64,000 bases of DNA, taken from NCBI RefSeq assembly GCF_000814845.2, contig NZ_CP010431.2:744001-808000 (forward strand). The letters run 5' to 3'. Source of the stretch: Pandoraea sputorum (GTDB lineage: Bacteria; Pseudomonadota; Gammaproteobacteria; Burkholderiales; Burkholderiaceae). The position numbers and the translations under genes are program-made. Positions 44,382 to 53,572 of this stretch are shown in pieces; positions within the stretch are counted from its first letter, which is position 1; each line of letters starts with the position of its first letter. The notes under the pieces are model-generated. The model searched no databases and was not told the origin of the DNA. It saw only the letters and a program-made list of their open reading frames with translations.

Positions 44382-45506
44382 ATGAAACTCCGGTTTGGAT
44401 GTCTCGCGATCATCATGTGTGTTTCGGCGCCTGCAATGGCGCAGAGTTCGCTCACTATTTACGGCATCATCTCAGACGGCGTTGGCTACTTCAGTAATCA
44501 ATCGGGAAGCTCGACTGTTCAATTAGTGAGTGGGGCGAATCAGAACAATCGACTGGGGTTTCGTATCAATGAGGACATCGGTGGCGGGTGGGCGACCATT
44601 GCGACACTGGAAAACGGTTTCGACATCAATCAGGGGAAGTTTGGCCAGGGCGGGCGGATGTTCGGGCGTCAGGCCTTTGTGGGAATGTCGAGCAGGATGT
44701 ACGGCACGCTCACCGTCGGTCGGCAATACGACGTGCTGTGGGACTACCTGGATCGTATCGAACCTCAGGCCATGGGGCCGGGGCTGGCGACGAGCATTGG
44801 CAGCAACGACAACATCGAAGGCAACTTCCGCTATAGCAATTCCGTGAAGTATAAAAGTCCGGAATGGAACGGACTGGAGTTCGAAACGCTATACGCGTTC
44901 AGCAATAAGGCCGGTGCATTTCAGCAGAACCGTGCCTTCAGCGCGGGCATCAATTACACCCGGGGCGGGCAACGGTATGCCCTGACCTACCTGAACATCG
45001 ATCACCCGGGCACGGCAAACCCGTCGGGCGCCGTGAGCGACGACTATTCGGGCGGCGCGTTTCAGTTGTTCCATACGAGCCCGGTGAATTCCAGTGTCGG
45101 CGTTGAGCGGCAACGCGTTATCGCGGGGGGCGCCGAGTATGCGTTTGGTAACACTCGATTGGGTGGCATCGTGTCCGATGTCAGGTACTCGTATCTGGAC
45201 GGCACCAGTCTGCATCTGAACAATTTCGATCTCACCGCCGTATATAACGTCACCCCGGCGCTTGCACTGTCGGCCGCGTACGTCTACTCGATGGGGCGTT
45301 ACGGCGGCATTGACGCGACGTCGCACTGGAACCAGGGGCAGTTGAGCATCGACTACTTTCTTTCCAAACGGACCGATGTCTACGCCTACGTCAACTATGT
45401 GAAGGCGACGGGGTCGCTGGCCACCGCAGTGCTGTTCCTCGCTTCTGCGCCGTCGAGCAACAAGGAGCAGACCGCGCTCGTTGCGGGGATTCGCCACCGG
45501 TTCTGA
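44382..45506 (+). CDS. Gram-negative porin (Burkholderiales general porin family)
   Basis: This trimeric outer-membrane porin of about 374 residues has a signal peptide ending AMAQ, then SSLTIYGIISDGVGYFSNQSG (strand 1), SRMYGTLTVGRQYDVLWDYL, repeated amphipathic strands, and the C-terminal GIRHRF with terminal Phe for BAM assembly. ATG 44382 is chosen over GTG 44373. A very AT-rich stretch at 44290-44320 is the likely promoter. Being in the cluster, it may admit the aromatic or acid substrate, as porins in catabolic loci often do. Confidence 0.92.
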   Translation: MKLRFGCLAIIMCVSAPAMAQSSLTIYGIISDGVGYFSNQSGSSTVQLVSGANQNNRLGFRINEDIGGGWATIATLENGFDINQGKFGQGGRMFGRQAFVGMSSRMYGTLTVGRQYDVLWDYLDRIEPQAMGPGLATSIGSNDNIEGNFRYSNSVKYKSPEWNGLEFETLYAFSNKAGAFQQNRAFSAGINYTRGGQRYALTYLNIDHPGTANPSGAVSDDYSGGAFQLFHTSPVNSSVGVERQRVIAGGAEYAFGNTRLGGIVSDVRYSYLDGTSLHLNNFDLTAVYNVTPALALSAAYVYSMGRYGGIDATSHWNQGQLSIDYFLSKRTDVYAYVNYVKATGSLATAVLFLASAPSSNKEQTALVAGIRHRF

Positions 45507-45619
45507 CGCGCGCACGATCGGATGTATCGGCTCGCGCAGGCGGGCCGAACAACGTCTCGCGATCTCCCGACAAACTGAGTGCCCACGACATTCGGGCCAT
45601 CAATATGTGACACACGAGC

Positions 45620-46555
45620 ATGGCACACGAAATTTCCGACAACACGGTGCAGCCGATGGCCTTCGAACTGAAGGTCGGGAAAGTGGTGATTACCGTCGTT
45701 GTGGAGTCTTGCGCTCCGCTGCTCGCGCTGGGTGAGATATTCCCGGATGCGACCGAAGAGATGCTTGCCGACATCCGCACCGGGGACACCGATGCGTGGT
45801 TCGACAAGTCGACCGACAAGCTCGTGGTGGCGATCCAGGGGTTTGTCGTGCGCAGCGAAGAGAAGACCATCATCGTCGATACCTGTGTCGGAGACTGCAA
45901 ATCGCGTGTGCGCGAAGCTTTCGATCACGCCACGCAAGGCTGGTTGAAGCGGCTGGCGGACAGCGGCACGCCGCCGGAACAGGTCGACTTCGTGGTCTCT
46001 ACCCATTTTCATGTCGATCACGTGGGAGGCAATACGCGTAGGGTCGAGGGGCGCTGGCAACCGAGCTTTCCAAATGCGCGCTATCTCTTTGTCGACGCCG
46101 AGCTCGATTTCTGGCAAGGCGACGGCGGCGCAGCAGGTATCGCGCGAACCGGCAACTATATGGACGACAGCATCGCGCCGATACTCGAGGCGGGCCTTGC
46201 GGATATCGTATCGGGAGACCATCGGATCACCAGCGAAGTCCGACTGACACCCACGCCGGGGCACTCACCCGGTCACGTTTGTGTCGTCATCGAAAGTGGC
46301 GACGACCGCGCTATCCTCAGTGGCGATATGTTTCACTCGCCCTTGCAATGTCGCCACCCCGCATTGAGTACGCGCTTTTGCGACGATCCCGCAAAATCCG
46401 CTGAAACACGCATCGCCTTCGTTGAACAAAACGTGAATCGATCCACGTTAGTCATTCCTGCACATTTCCCTTTCCCAACCGCTGGGCATTTACGTTGCGA
46501 TGCCAACGGAAAGCGCTTCATATTCATAGATCCGCGCGAGCTGACGAAGATCTGA
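45620..46555 (+). CDS. Metallo-beta-lactamase-fold hydrolase
   Basis: This 311-residue metallohydrolase has the metal motif HFHVDHVGG, a third His in TPTPGHSPGH, Asp in LSGDMFHSP, and a last His in VIPAHFPFP. There is no signal peptide. The family includes lactonases and arylsulfatase-like enzymes; an MBL enzyme near a dienelactone hydrolase could act on a lactone or thioester. ATG 45620 is used; ATG 45656 (MAFELKVG) is an alternative. It follows the porin by 113 bp on the same strand and may close the 37-46 kb cluster. Confidence 0.87.
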   Translation: MAHEISDNTVQPMAFELKVGKVVITVVVESCAPLLALGEIFPDATEEMLADIRTGDTDAWFDKSTDKLVVAIQGFVVRSEEKTIIVDTCVGDCKSRVREAFDHATQGWLKRLADSGTPPEQVDFVVSTHFHVDHVGGNTRRVEGRWQPSFPNARYLFVDAELDFWQGDGGAAGIARTGNYMDDSIAPILEAGLADIVSGDHRITSEVRLTPTPGHSPGHVCVVIESGDDRAILSGDMFHSPLQCRHPALSTRFCDDPAKSAETRIAFVEQNVNRSTLVIPAHFPFPTAGHLRCDANGKRFIFIDPRELTKI

Positions 46556-46588
46556 ACCGGCGGGCCTCGCCCTCAATTAGCACCTTTG

Positions 46589-46605
46589 CGTGCCGAATCG
46601 GCACG
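46589..46605. promoter_or_regulatory. 17 bp perfect palindrome upstream of MFS gene
   Basis: CGTGCCGA-A-TCGGCACG is a perfect odd palindrome 142 bp before the MFS start at 46748. Its size and symmetry are those of an operator for a dimeric repressor. No regulator gene is adjacent, so the protein that binds is unknown. Confidence 0.4.
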
Positions 46606-46747
46606 GACTTGTATTTTTCGCCACCTACACTCCGCTTCCTGAGACTGGCAGATGGCCCCGGCTTGACCTCGTTGCACGATATGCAACGGGCGTTCGCTGG
46701 GGCGTCCAAACATCGACTTCCAACGCCAGCGATCCCGAGGAGCAGGA

Positions 46748-48076
46748 ATGACCGGCAACACCAAACCCCACAACCCGTGGCGCGAGATCTGCGCGGCGAG
46801 TATCGGCAACGCACTGGAGTTCTACGATCTGCTGATCTATGGCTACTTCGCCATCGTGATCGGCCAGTTGTTCTTCCCCGCTCACGACGCAACGACCTCG
46901 CTGCTGCTCTCCGTGGGCACGTTCGGTATTTCGTTCGTCACGCGCCCGCTGGGCTCGATCATCCTCGGCAGCTACGCCGACCGCGCCGGTCGCAAGGCGT
47001 CGCTGACGGTGTCCATCGGCCTCATGATGGTCGGCACCGCCATGATCGCGTTCGCGCCGACGTATGCGCAGATCGGCATTTTCTCGCCGCTCATGATCAT
47101 CGTCGCGCGTATGCTGCAAGGCTTCTCGACGGGCGGTGAATTCGGCGCTGCCACGGCCTTCATGGTCGAGCATGCCGACGCCAAGCGTCGTGGCTTCTTC
47201 GCCAGTTGGCAAATGTCTACGCAAGGTCTCGCAACGGTGCTCGCCGCCGGTGTCTCCGCACTGCTGAGCCTGCTGCTGACGGCTGATCAACTGAGCGCAT
47301 GGGGCTGGCGTATCGCCTTCGCCGTCGGTCTGCTGATCGGCCCGGTCGGTCTGTACATTCGTCGCAATATCGACGAAACCGCCGACTTCAAGAAGCTCGG
47401 CGAAAAGCAACGCGAGAAGTCGCCGCTGCGCGAAGTCTTCGGGCGTGATCGCGCCAACATGCTGCTCGGCGCGGGCGTTGTGGCCGCAGCCACCGCGTTC
47501 AATTACGTCCACAAGCTGTACATGCCGACGTATGCCGTCAAGCAACTGCACATTCCGGCGACGTCGTCGTTCATCGGTGCGGTTGTGACCGGCGTGATGC
47601 TCATGATCGCGGCGCCTGTCGTCGGCCATCTCTCGGACCGCTTCGGCCGCATTCGCGTGATGCTCTACGCGCTGATCGCCGTGGGTGTGACGACATACCC
47701 CCTGTTCGTGCTGCTCAACCGTTATCCGACGTTCCAGACGCTGCTGCTGGTGCAGGCGCTGGTCGGTCTGCTGATCGCCGTGAGTCTCGCTCCGCTGCCC
47801 GCCCTGCTGGCGGATATCTTCCCGACGAGCACCCGTGGTACCGGTCTGGCGCTGTCGTACAACTTCTCGGTCACGCTGTTCGGTGGCTTTGCCCCGCTGA
47901 TCGTGACCTGGCTGATCGACGCCACGCAGAACAAGCTCGCACCGAGCTTCTACGTCATGGCAACGGCAGTGCTCAGCGTGACGGCCGTCACGGCGCTGGC
48001 CCGCCGCGTACGCGCAGGCAAGATCGCCGGGCTGACGGGCCAGTCGCACGCCTCGCCGCGTGCGACCAAGGCCTAA
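46748..48076 (+). CDS. MFS metabolite:H+ symporter (MHS family)
   Basis: This 442-residue MFS carrier has CAASIGNALEFYDLLIYGYFAIVIGQLFFP in helix 1, motif A GSYADRAGRKASLTVS, and MLQGFSTGGEFGAATAFMVEHA. ATG 46748 has GAGGAGCAGGA upstream. It is followed by a terminator hairpin with seven T's and then by the deacylase-like gene, so the two may be one regulated unit. The substrate is unknown, perhaps an N-acylated amino acid that the next gene product hydrolyses. Confidence 0.88.
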   Translation: MTGNTKPHNPWREICAASIGNALEFYDLLIYGYFAIVIGQLFFPAHDATTSLLLSVGTFGISFVTRPLGSIILGSYADRAGRKASLTVSIGLMMVGTAMIAFAPTYAQIGIFSPLMIIVARMLQGFSTGGEFGAATAFMVEHADAKRRGFFASWQMSTQGLATVLAAGVSALLSLLLTADQLSAWGWRIAFAVGLLIGPVGLYIRRNIDETADFKKLGEKQREKSPLREVFGRDRANMLLGAGVVAAATAFNYVHKLYMPTYAVKQLHIPATSSFIGAVVTGVMLMIAAPVVGHLSDRFGRIRVMLYALIAVGVTTYPLFVLLNRYPTFQTLLLVQALVGLLIAVSLAPLPALLADIFPTSTRGTGLALSYNFSVTLFGGFAPLIVTWLIDATQNKLAPSFYVMATAVLSVTAVTALARRVRAGKIAGLTGQSHASPRATKA

Positions 48077-48125
48077 CGTTCGATAACCCGGCCCCGATAT
48101 TCGATGTACTGATTTGAGCCGCAAC

Positions 48126-48168
48126 GACGACGTCCGCCAATCCCCTGGGCGACGTCGTCTCTTTTTTT
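48126..48168 (+). terminator. Intrinsic terminator between MFS and deacylase genes
   Basis: GACGACGTC (48126-48134) pairs with GACGTCGTC (48151-48159), followed by TCTTTTTTT. It lies 50 bp after the MFS stop and only 27 bp before ATG 48195. It either ends the MFS transcript or, given that spacing, attenuates the downstream gene. Confidence 0.7.
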
Positions 48169-48194
48169 GCGGCATCCCTTGCGGAGCTTTACCC

Positions 48195-49175
48195 ATGACC
48201 ACGCTCGAAGCGATTCGCGCCGCCCTGCCGGCGTACCCCATCGAAGTCTCGTTCCCCGATATCACCCGCTGGCGCGAAGGCAATACCGGCATCGACTATC
48301 TGCACACGTTCGATAGCGGCAAGCCCGGCAAGCACGTGATGATTCTCGCGCTAACGCACGGCAACGAAGTCAGCGGCGCCATCGCCGTCGACGCGCTGCT
48401 CGCCTCGGGGCTGCGTCCGTCGTCGGGCCGCCTGTCGCTGGGCTTCGGTAATATCGGTGCGTACGAACAGTTCAGCGCAGAGAACGCAGATGCCACGCGC
48501 TTTCTCGATGAGGACATGAACCGTGTGTGGACGGCGTCGACGCTCGACGGCGAACGTCAGAGCCGTGAACTGACGCGCGCCCGTGCGATGCGTCCGTTCA
48601 TCGACACGGTGGATCTGCTGCTCGACATCCACTCGATGCACGAAGCGTCGGCCCCGCTGATGATGACCGGTCCGCTGGAAAAGGCGATTGCGCTGGCGGC
48701 CGAACTCGGCACGCCTGAGCACGTCATCATCGACAAGGGCCACGCCAACGGTACGCGCATGCGCGACTACGGTGGCTTTGGTGACCCCGCCAGCCCGAAG
48801 AACGCATTGCTCATCGAGACGGGACAACACTTCGCCAAGAGCGCGCGCGATGTGGCGCTCGACAGCGCAGCCCGCTTCCTGTTGCACGCTGGCGTTGTGG
48901 CCGAGGCCGATGTTGCGTCGTTCCTCACGCAAACGCCCGCGCGACAGAAGTTTGTGGAAATCACGCAGCCGGTCGTGGCGCGTTCGATGGACTTCCGCTT
49001 CTCGCAGCCGTTCACGGGACTGGAAGTGATCGAGAAGGCGGGCACCGAAATCGCCCGCGATGGTGACGAAGTGATCGTCACCCCGTACGACAACTGCGTG
49101 ATCGTGCAGCCGTCGATGCGTCACCTTGGGGTGAACGTCACGATGATGCGTCTGGGACGTTTGCTGGATCGCTGA
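48195..49175 (+). CDS. Succinylglutamate desuccinylase/aspartoacylase family zinc amidohydrolase
   Basis: This 326-residue protein belongs to the carboxypeptidase M14-like AstE/AspA group. Zinc ligands are in LTHGNEVSG (His, Glu) and LLDIHSMHE (His). FLDEDMNRVW is the substrate-binding DxxNR block, and LLIETGQHF carries the catalytic Glu. Family members deacylate N-acyl amino acids. ATG 48195 follows GCGGAGC; the frame is open to 48114, through the terminator at 48126-48168, which is not coding. It is probably paired with the MFS transporter upstream. Confidence 0.87.
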   Translation: MTTLEAIRAALPAYPIEVSFPDITRWREGNTGIDYLHTFDSGKPGKHVMILALTHGNEVSGAIAVDALLASGLRPSSGRLSLGFGNIGAYEQFSAENADATRFLDEDMNRVWTASTLDGERQSRELTRARAMRPFIDTVDLLLDIHSMHEASAPLMMTGPLEKAIALAAELGTPEHVIIDKGHANGTRMRDYGGFGDPASPKNALLIETGQHFAKSARDVALDSAARFLLHAGVVAEADVASFLTQTPARQKFVEITQPVVARSMDFRFSQPFTGLEVIEKAGTEIARDGDEVIVTPYDNCVIVQPSMRHLGVNVTMMRLGRLLDR

Positions 49176-49212
49176 GATCGCTAAGGCGGACGTGAGTCGC
49201 CAAGCAATTCCG

Positions 49213-49242
49213 AAAGGGCCGAGGGTGACCTCGGCCCTTTTT
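49213..49242. terminator. Strong bidirectional intrinsic terminator
   Basis: A perfect 12 bp stem AAAGGGCCGAGG/CCTCGGCCCTTT with a GTGA (GNRA) tetraloop, and T's on the plus strand (TTTTT at 49238-49242). The AAA on the left gives T's on the minus strand. It lies between the convergent deacylase and GntP genes and should serve both. Confidence 0.88.
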
Positions 49243-49259
49243 CGTTGGCATCGGAACGC

Positions 49260-50708
49260 TCAGAACGTCCCGACGAGCGAGCCGACGGCGATGACCGCCA
49301 CGAGTGCGATCAGCGCACTCACGATGCTCGTCATCACGATGTCGAAGTAGCTCTCGCGGTGCGTGCTGCCGCACACCGCCAGCAACGTGACGACCGCGCC
49401 GTTGTGCGGCAGGCTGTCGAGTGTGCCGGACGCCATCACGGCGACACGGTGCATCAGCGCGGGATCGATGCCGTGCTGCGCGGCGAGGCTGACGTAGGCG
49501 GGACCGAGCGCGTCCAGCGCAATCGTGAGGCCGCCCGACGCGGAGCCGGTGATTGCCGCGAGCAGGTTCGCGGAGAGCGCCAGCGACACGAGTGGGCCGC
49601 CGTCGATGGACAGCACCCAGTCGCGGACCAGCTCGAAGCCGGGCAGCGCGGCAATCACGCCGCCATAGCCCACCAGGCTCGCAGTACACATGATCGGCAG
49701 GACAGACGCGTTTGCACCGGCGTCCATCGTCTTGCGCAGCGCGGGCAGGCGTCGCCATTGCAGGATCACGAGCACGAGGATCGCGCTCGCGAGCGCGACG
49801 CACACGCCCCACACACCCGCTACGCTTTGCAGCGTGATGCCGCCCCATCTCGGCTCCGCGAGAAAGCTCGCGTTCAGGCGCGGGAAGACGATCACGTTCA
49901 TCACGAAGTTGCCGCCGATCACGACGAGCAGCGGCAATGCGGCCGTCAGGATGCCCGGTAGCGCGTCGTTGCGATGCCCGGCTTCGATTTCCGCCGGATC
50001 GAATTCGCGCGCCACGCTGGCGCGCTCACGCACGACGGTCGGGTCCGCTTTCTTGTCCCACACTTCGTTTTCCGCATAACCGTGGCCTGCACGACGCGCT
50101 TGTCCCTCGCGCCACGACAACCACCAGAGGCCCACGCCGAGCATGATGGCCGAGGCCATCAGCCCCAGCCCCGGTGCGGCGAAGGGCGTGGTGCCGAAGA
50201 AGGGCATCGGAATCGCGTTCTGGATGGCAGGCGTGCCGGGCATCGCGGACATCGTGAAGGTCGACGTCCCCAAGGCAATCGCAGCGGGCATCAGCCGCAC
50301 AGGAATGTTGGCTTCACGAAATAGCGCGTGCGCCATCGGCGCGAGGACGAAGAACGCTACGAAGAGACTCACGCCGCCGTACGTGACGAGCGCGCCGCCG
50401 AGCACCACTGCGAACATTGCGCGACGCGAACCCAGCTTGTCCGTGAGAAATGCGGCGATGGCGCGCACGGCCCCGCTGTCTTCCATCAACTTGCCGAACA
50501 AGGCGCCGAGCAGGAACAGCGGGAAGAATTGCGCGATGAAGCGCGCGGCGTTCTGCATGAACGTCTGCGTCCAGTGCGCGAGGACGGGTTCGCCTGAGAG
50601 CGCTGCGGCGAGCATGGCGGCGGCCGGGGCGAGCAGCAGTACGCTCCAGCCGCGATAGGCCAGCCAGACGAGCAGCGCCAGGCCGATAAGAATGCCTGCA
50701 AGCTCCAT
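49260..50708 (-). CDS. GntP family permease
   Basis: This 482-residue carrier of about 12-14 helices matches the gluconate:H+ symporter (GntP) family in layout: QFFPLFLLGALFGKLMEDSGAVRAIAAFL near the start, PAAIALGTSTFTMSAMPGTPAIQNAIPMPFFGT in the middle, and AITGSASGGLTIALDALGP, MASGTLDSLPHNGAVVTLL near the end. It would import a sugar acid or hydroxy acid. Its ATG is immediately next to the stop of the patatin gene upstream, whose 3' end supplies the AGGAG. The pair is one operon ending at the terminator at 49213-49242. Confidence 0.88.
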   Translation of the reverse strand: MELAGILIGLALLVWLAYRGWSVLLLAPAAAMLAAALSGEPVLAHWTQTFMQNAARFIAQFFPLFLLGALFGKLMEDSGAVRAIAAFLTDKLGSRRAMFAVVLGGALVTYGGVSLFVAFFVLAPMAHALFREANIPVRLMPAAIALGTSTFTMSAMPGTPAIQNAIPMPFFGTTPFAAPGLGLMASAIMLGVGLWWLSWREGQARRAGHGYAENEVWDKKADPTVVRERASVAREFDPAEIEAGHRNDALPGILTAALPLLVVIGGNFVMNVIVFPRLNASFLAEPRWGGITLQSVAGVWGVCVALASAILVLVILQWRRLPALRKTMDAGANASVLPIMCTASLVGYGGVIAALPGFELVRDWVLSIDGGPLVSLALSANLLAAITGSASGGLTIALDALGPAYVSLAAQHGIDPALMHRVAVMASGTLDSLPHNGAVVTLLAVCGSTHRESYFDIVMTSIVSALIALVAVIAVGSLVGTF

Positions 50709-51878
50709 TCAGAGGGTCTCCTGCAGCGGATCGAGATCGAGCGAGGAGCGTTTGCCCAGATCGGCGCCGTGTTCGTGCAGGAAGGCGTCGGCGCAGCGAC
50801 GGCCCTCGTCACGCAACATCACGAGGAAGTCCCATTCCGCGGAGAGCTTCGACGAATAGCCGAGCGTCGTCATCATGTCGCTCGCGATCCGGTGCATGCG
50901 CATTTGCGCCCAGCGTTTGCCTTCGTCGCTCCCGGCGTCCACGACCTGACGCAGCACGGCAATCATGCGCAACTCTTTGAGTAGCGTGGCGTTGAAGGAG
51001 ACTTCGTTGACGCGGTTCAGAATCTCGCGCGCCGAACGCGGTACCTCGTTGCGTTCGACCGGATTGACCTGCACAAGGATGGTGTCGCACGACACGGTCT
51101 CGCGCACCAGCGGCGTGATCGACGGATTGCCCGCGTAACCGCCATCCCAGTAGGGCTCACCATCGATCTCGATGGCGCGATACAGCATCGGCAGGCAGGC
51201 TGAAGCGAGCAGGACGTCCGCGGTGATCTCGGCGTTGCGGAAGACGCGACCTCTTCCTGTGCGCACGTTGGTCGCTGTGATGAAGAGCTGGATCGGGTTG
51301 GCGTCGGTGCTGTTGGAGATGCCGTCGAAGTCGATGTGATCGGCCAGCAGGCGGCGTAACGGGTTGAATTCGAGCGGCGCGAGATCGTAGGGGGACACGA
51401 CGCGGGCAGCGAGATCGAAAAACATGAAGAACGGCGAGTTGTCGAGCGACCAGCGTCCGAGCACGATGTCGAGCGGCGTGCGACGCAGCGGGCTGAAGCG
51501 TCCCGCATGCGCGACATCCCGCCAGAACTGTTCCAGCGCACCGCGTGCCGCATCCGGGCCGCCGCGGGCGTAACCGGTCGCAAGCACTGCGGCATTCATC
51601 GCGCCAGCGGATGTGCCGGAAATGCCCTCGATGCGGAAGGGGGCGTTGTCGGTGTCGTGAGAAATGGCTTCGAGCAGCCGGTCCAGCACGCCCCAGGTGA
51701 ATGCGCCATGTGCGCCGCCGCCCTGCAGGGCGAGATCGACGGGGAGCGCGCCGCGCGCAGTGGCGCGTGCGCCGGACGGTGCGCGTGTGGCGCTAGCGGT
51801 CCGGCCGGATCGCGCGGCGGGCGAGGCTGCGGCGGCGGGCGACGGCTGCACCCGCGAGGTGGATTCTGAGCGTGGCAT
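50709..51878 (-). CDS. Patatin-like phospholipase
   Basis: This 389-residue lipid acyl hydrolase has the oxyanion motif LALQGGGAHGAFTWGVLDRLLE, nucleophile elbow GISGTSAGAMNA (Ser) and catalytic Asp in WDGGYAGNPSI. This is the Ser-Asp dyad of the patatin/RssA group. The first about 48 residues are Ser/Ala/Arg-rich low complexity and not a signal peptide. ATG 51878 has GAGGGATC upstream. It is directly followed by the GntP permease gene with no gap; the combination has no obvious shared pathway, though related patatins often sit beside 3-hydroxybutyrate genes. Confidence 0.88.
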   Translation of the reverse strand: MPRSESTSRVQPSPAAAASPAARSGRTASATRAPSGARATARGALPVDLALQGGGAHGAFTWGVLDRLLEAISHDTDNAPFRIEGISGTSAGAMNAAVLATGYARGGPDAARGALEQFWRDVAHAGRFSPLRRTPLDIVLGRWSLDNSPFFMFFDLAARVVSPYDLAPLEFNPLRRLLADHIDFDGISNSTDANPIQLFITATNVRTGRGRVFRNAEITADVLLASACLPMLYRAIEIDGEPYWDGGYAGNPSITPLVRETVSCDTILVQVNPVERNEVPRSAREILNRVNEVSFNATLLKELRMIAVLRQVVDAGSDEGKRWAQMRMHRIASDMMTTLGYSSKLSAEWDFLVMLRDEGRRCADAFLHEHGADLGKRSSLDLDPLQETL

Positions 51879-51985
51879 GATCCCTCGGCGATGCGGCGTC
51901 GCGCCGGTGGGCGTCAGCCGCAGGGTTCGTTACGAGAGTACGCTTGCAGCAGGTACGCAGTTTGCGCTGCAACATAACCACTGTC

Positions 51986-52405
51986 TCAGATAACCGTGAA
52001 ATGGGCAACCTCGCCGTCGGTGCCGCCGTCGGCCAGGTCTTGCGACGGTTTGCCGCGACGCAGACTCAACTGTGCGAGTACGTCCGCATGCTGGTTGCCC
52101 CAGCGGTACAGCATCTCGATCGGCTCGATGAAAAGCTCGCCGAGCGGCGTCAGCGAGTATTCGACCTTGGGCGGCACCACGGGATACACCTCGCGGTGAA
52201 TCAGGCCGTCGCGCTCCAGCTCGCGCAGCGTTTGCGTGAGCATCTTCTTCGAAATGCCCGGCAGACGGCGCTGGAGTTCGCCTGTGCGTGTCGTGCCGCA
52301 CTGCAACGCGTAGAGCACCATGCTCGTCCACTTCACGCTGAAGAGCTCCAGCACGCGGCGCGGCACGCAGGTTTCCTCGAAGACGAAGGGTTCGGGTTTG
52401 CTCAT
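51986..52405 (-). CDS. HxlR family transcriptional regulator
   Basis: This winged-helix regulator of about 139 residues has ETCVPRRVLELFSVKWTSMVLYALQ (the Cys and the first helices), RTGELQRRLPGISKKMLTQTLRELERDGLIHREVYPVVPPKVEYSLTPLG (recognition helix and wing). ATG 52405 (MSKPEPFV) is chosen; the frame is open to 52429. It is divergent from a luciferase-like monooxygenase gene. Three GGTRMCTA repeats begin right at its start codon (52406-52443) and are likely its binding sites, so it probably represses itself and the neighbour. Confidence 0.9.
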   Translation of the reverse strand: MSKPEPFVFEETCVPRRVLELFSVKWTSMVLYALQCGTTRTGELQRRLPGISKKMLTQTLRELERDGLIHREVYPVVPPKVEYSLTPLGELFIEPIEMLYRWGNQHADVLAQLSLRRGKPSQDLADGGTDGEVAHFTVI

Positions 52406-52443
52406 GGTAACTAAATGGTGACTATTCAACTAAAAGGTGCCTA
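52406..52443. promoter_or_regulatory. GGTRMCTA direct repeats, HxlR operator candidate
   Basis: GGTAACTA (52406-52413), GGTGACTA (52417-52424) and GGTGCCTA (52436-52443) are direct repeats. The last two belong to 16 bp repeats (52409-52424 and 52428-52443, 14 of 16 identical) with a 19 bp period, about two helical turns. HxlR-type proteins are known to bind direct repeats. The block ends about 25 bp before a TATACT (52468-52473) that may be the -10 box of the monooxygenase gene. Confidence 0.55.
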
Positions 52444-52570
52444 CTGGGGATTTTTACCCTTCGTCACTATACTTTGGCACGATAGTGCGCGTCACCTGGA
52501 GTGCGTGGATCAGACACGATCTGGCATTGACCAACCGGGGTGCGACGCGCGCAAGCTAACGGAGAACCCC

Positions 52571-53572
52571 ATGAGCAGTTTGTCGAAAACAGCCATCTCG
52601 ATGCTGGATCTGGTGCCGGTGCGCACTGGCGGCACGGTGGCTGAAGCCCTGAAGCAGTCCACGGAACTGGCCCAGCATGTCGAACGTCTGGGCTTTACGC
52701 GTTTCTGGCTTGCGGAACACCACAACATGGATGGCATCGCCAGTTCCGCCACCGCGTTGCTGATCGGGCACATTGCGGACAAGACGTCGCGCATTCGCGT
52801 TGGCTCAGGCGGCGTGATGCTGCCGAATCATCCGCCGCTGGTCGTCGCCGAGAACTTCGGTACGCTCGCCGCGCTGTACCCGGGACGCATCGACCTGGGT
52901 CTTGGACGTGCGCCGGGTGCCGATCAGGCGACGATGCGCGCACTGCGACGCGACCGTCTCGGCAATGGCGATGATTTCCCGGAACAAGTTGCCGAGTTGC
53001 GCGCGCTGCTCGCACCGGCGCAACCGGGGCAACGACTGGTCGCCACGCCGGGCGCAGGCAGCGACATTCCTGTGTGGCTGCTGGGGTCGTCGCTGTACTC
53101 GGCGCAGCTCGCGGCGCATCTGGGGCTGCCGTACGCCTTCGCTTCGCACTTCGCACCGCGCTTCCTGTTCGATGCGATCCGCATCTATCGCGAGATGTTC
53201 CGCCCGTCGGCGGTGCTCGATAAGCCTTACGTGATGGTCGGCGCACCGGTCATCGCCGCACCGACGGACGAGGAGGCGAAGTTCCTCGCGACGTCGTCGC
53301 AGCAAAAGATCCTGGCGCTGATGCGTGGGCAGAGCCTGAAGTTGCAGCCGCCCGTGAATGATATGGATGAGCGCTGGGATCCGGCGGAACAGCATTCGGT
53401 GGAGGCGTTCCTCGGCGTGGCCGTCGTCGGTGGGCCTGAGCGCATCCAATCCGGTCTGTCCGATCTCGTCGAACGCACGCAAGCCGACGAACTGATGCTC
53501 GTGACCGACATCTACGACCCGGCGCTTCGCCTGCGTTCGTGCGACATCGTCGCATCCGTCTGCAAGGATTAA
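52571..53572 (+). CDS. Luciferase-like (LLM class) flavin-dependent oxidoreductase
   Basis: This 333-residue TIM-barrel protein of the bacterial luciferase superfamily has [13 protein letters not shown] at the start, [28 protein letters not shown], and [44 protein letters not shown], the typical LLM signature. Members oxidise substrates with reduced FMN from a separate reductase; none is encoded next to it. ATG 52571 has ACGGAGAACCCC upstream. It is divergent from an HxlR gene with direct-repeat operators, a common pairing for oxidoreductases induced by reactive compounds. Confidence 0.9.
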   Translation: MSSLSKTAISMLDLVPVRTGGTVAEALKQSTELAQHVERLGFTRFWLAEHHNMDGIASSATALLIGHIADKTSRIRVGSGGVMLPNHPPLVVAENFGTLAALYPGRIDLGLGRAPGADQATMRALRRDRLGNGDDFPEQVAELRALLAPAQPGQRLVATPGAGSDIPVWLLGSSLYSAQLAAHLGLPYAFASHFAPRFLFDAIRIYREMFRPSAVLDKPYVMVGAPVIAAPTDEEAKFLATSSQQKILALMRGQSLKLQPPVNDMDERWDPAEQHSVEAFLGVAVVGGPERIQSGLSDLVERTQADELMLVTDIYDPALRLRSCDIVASVCKD

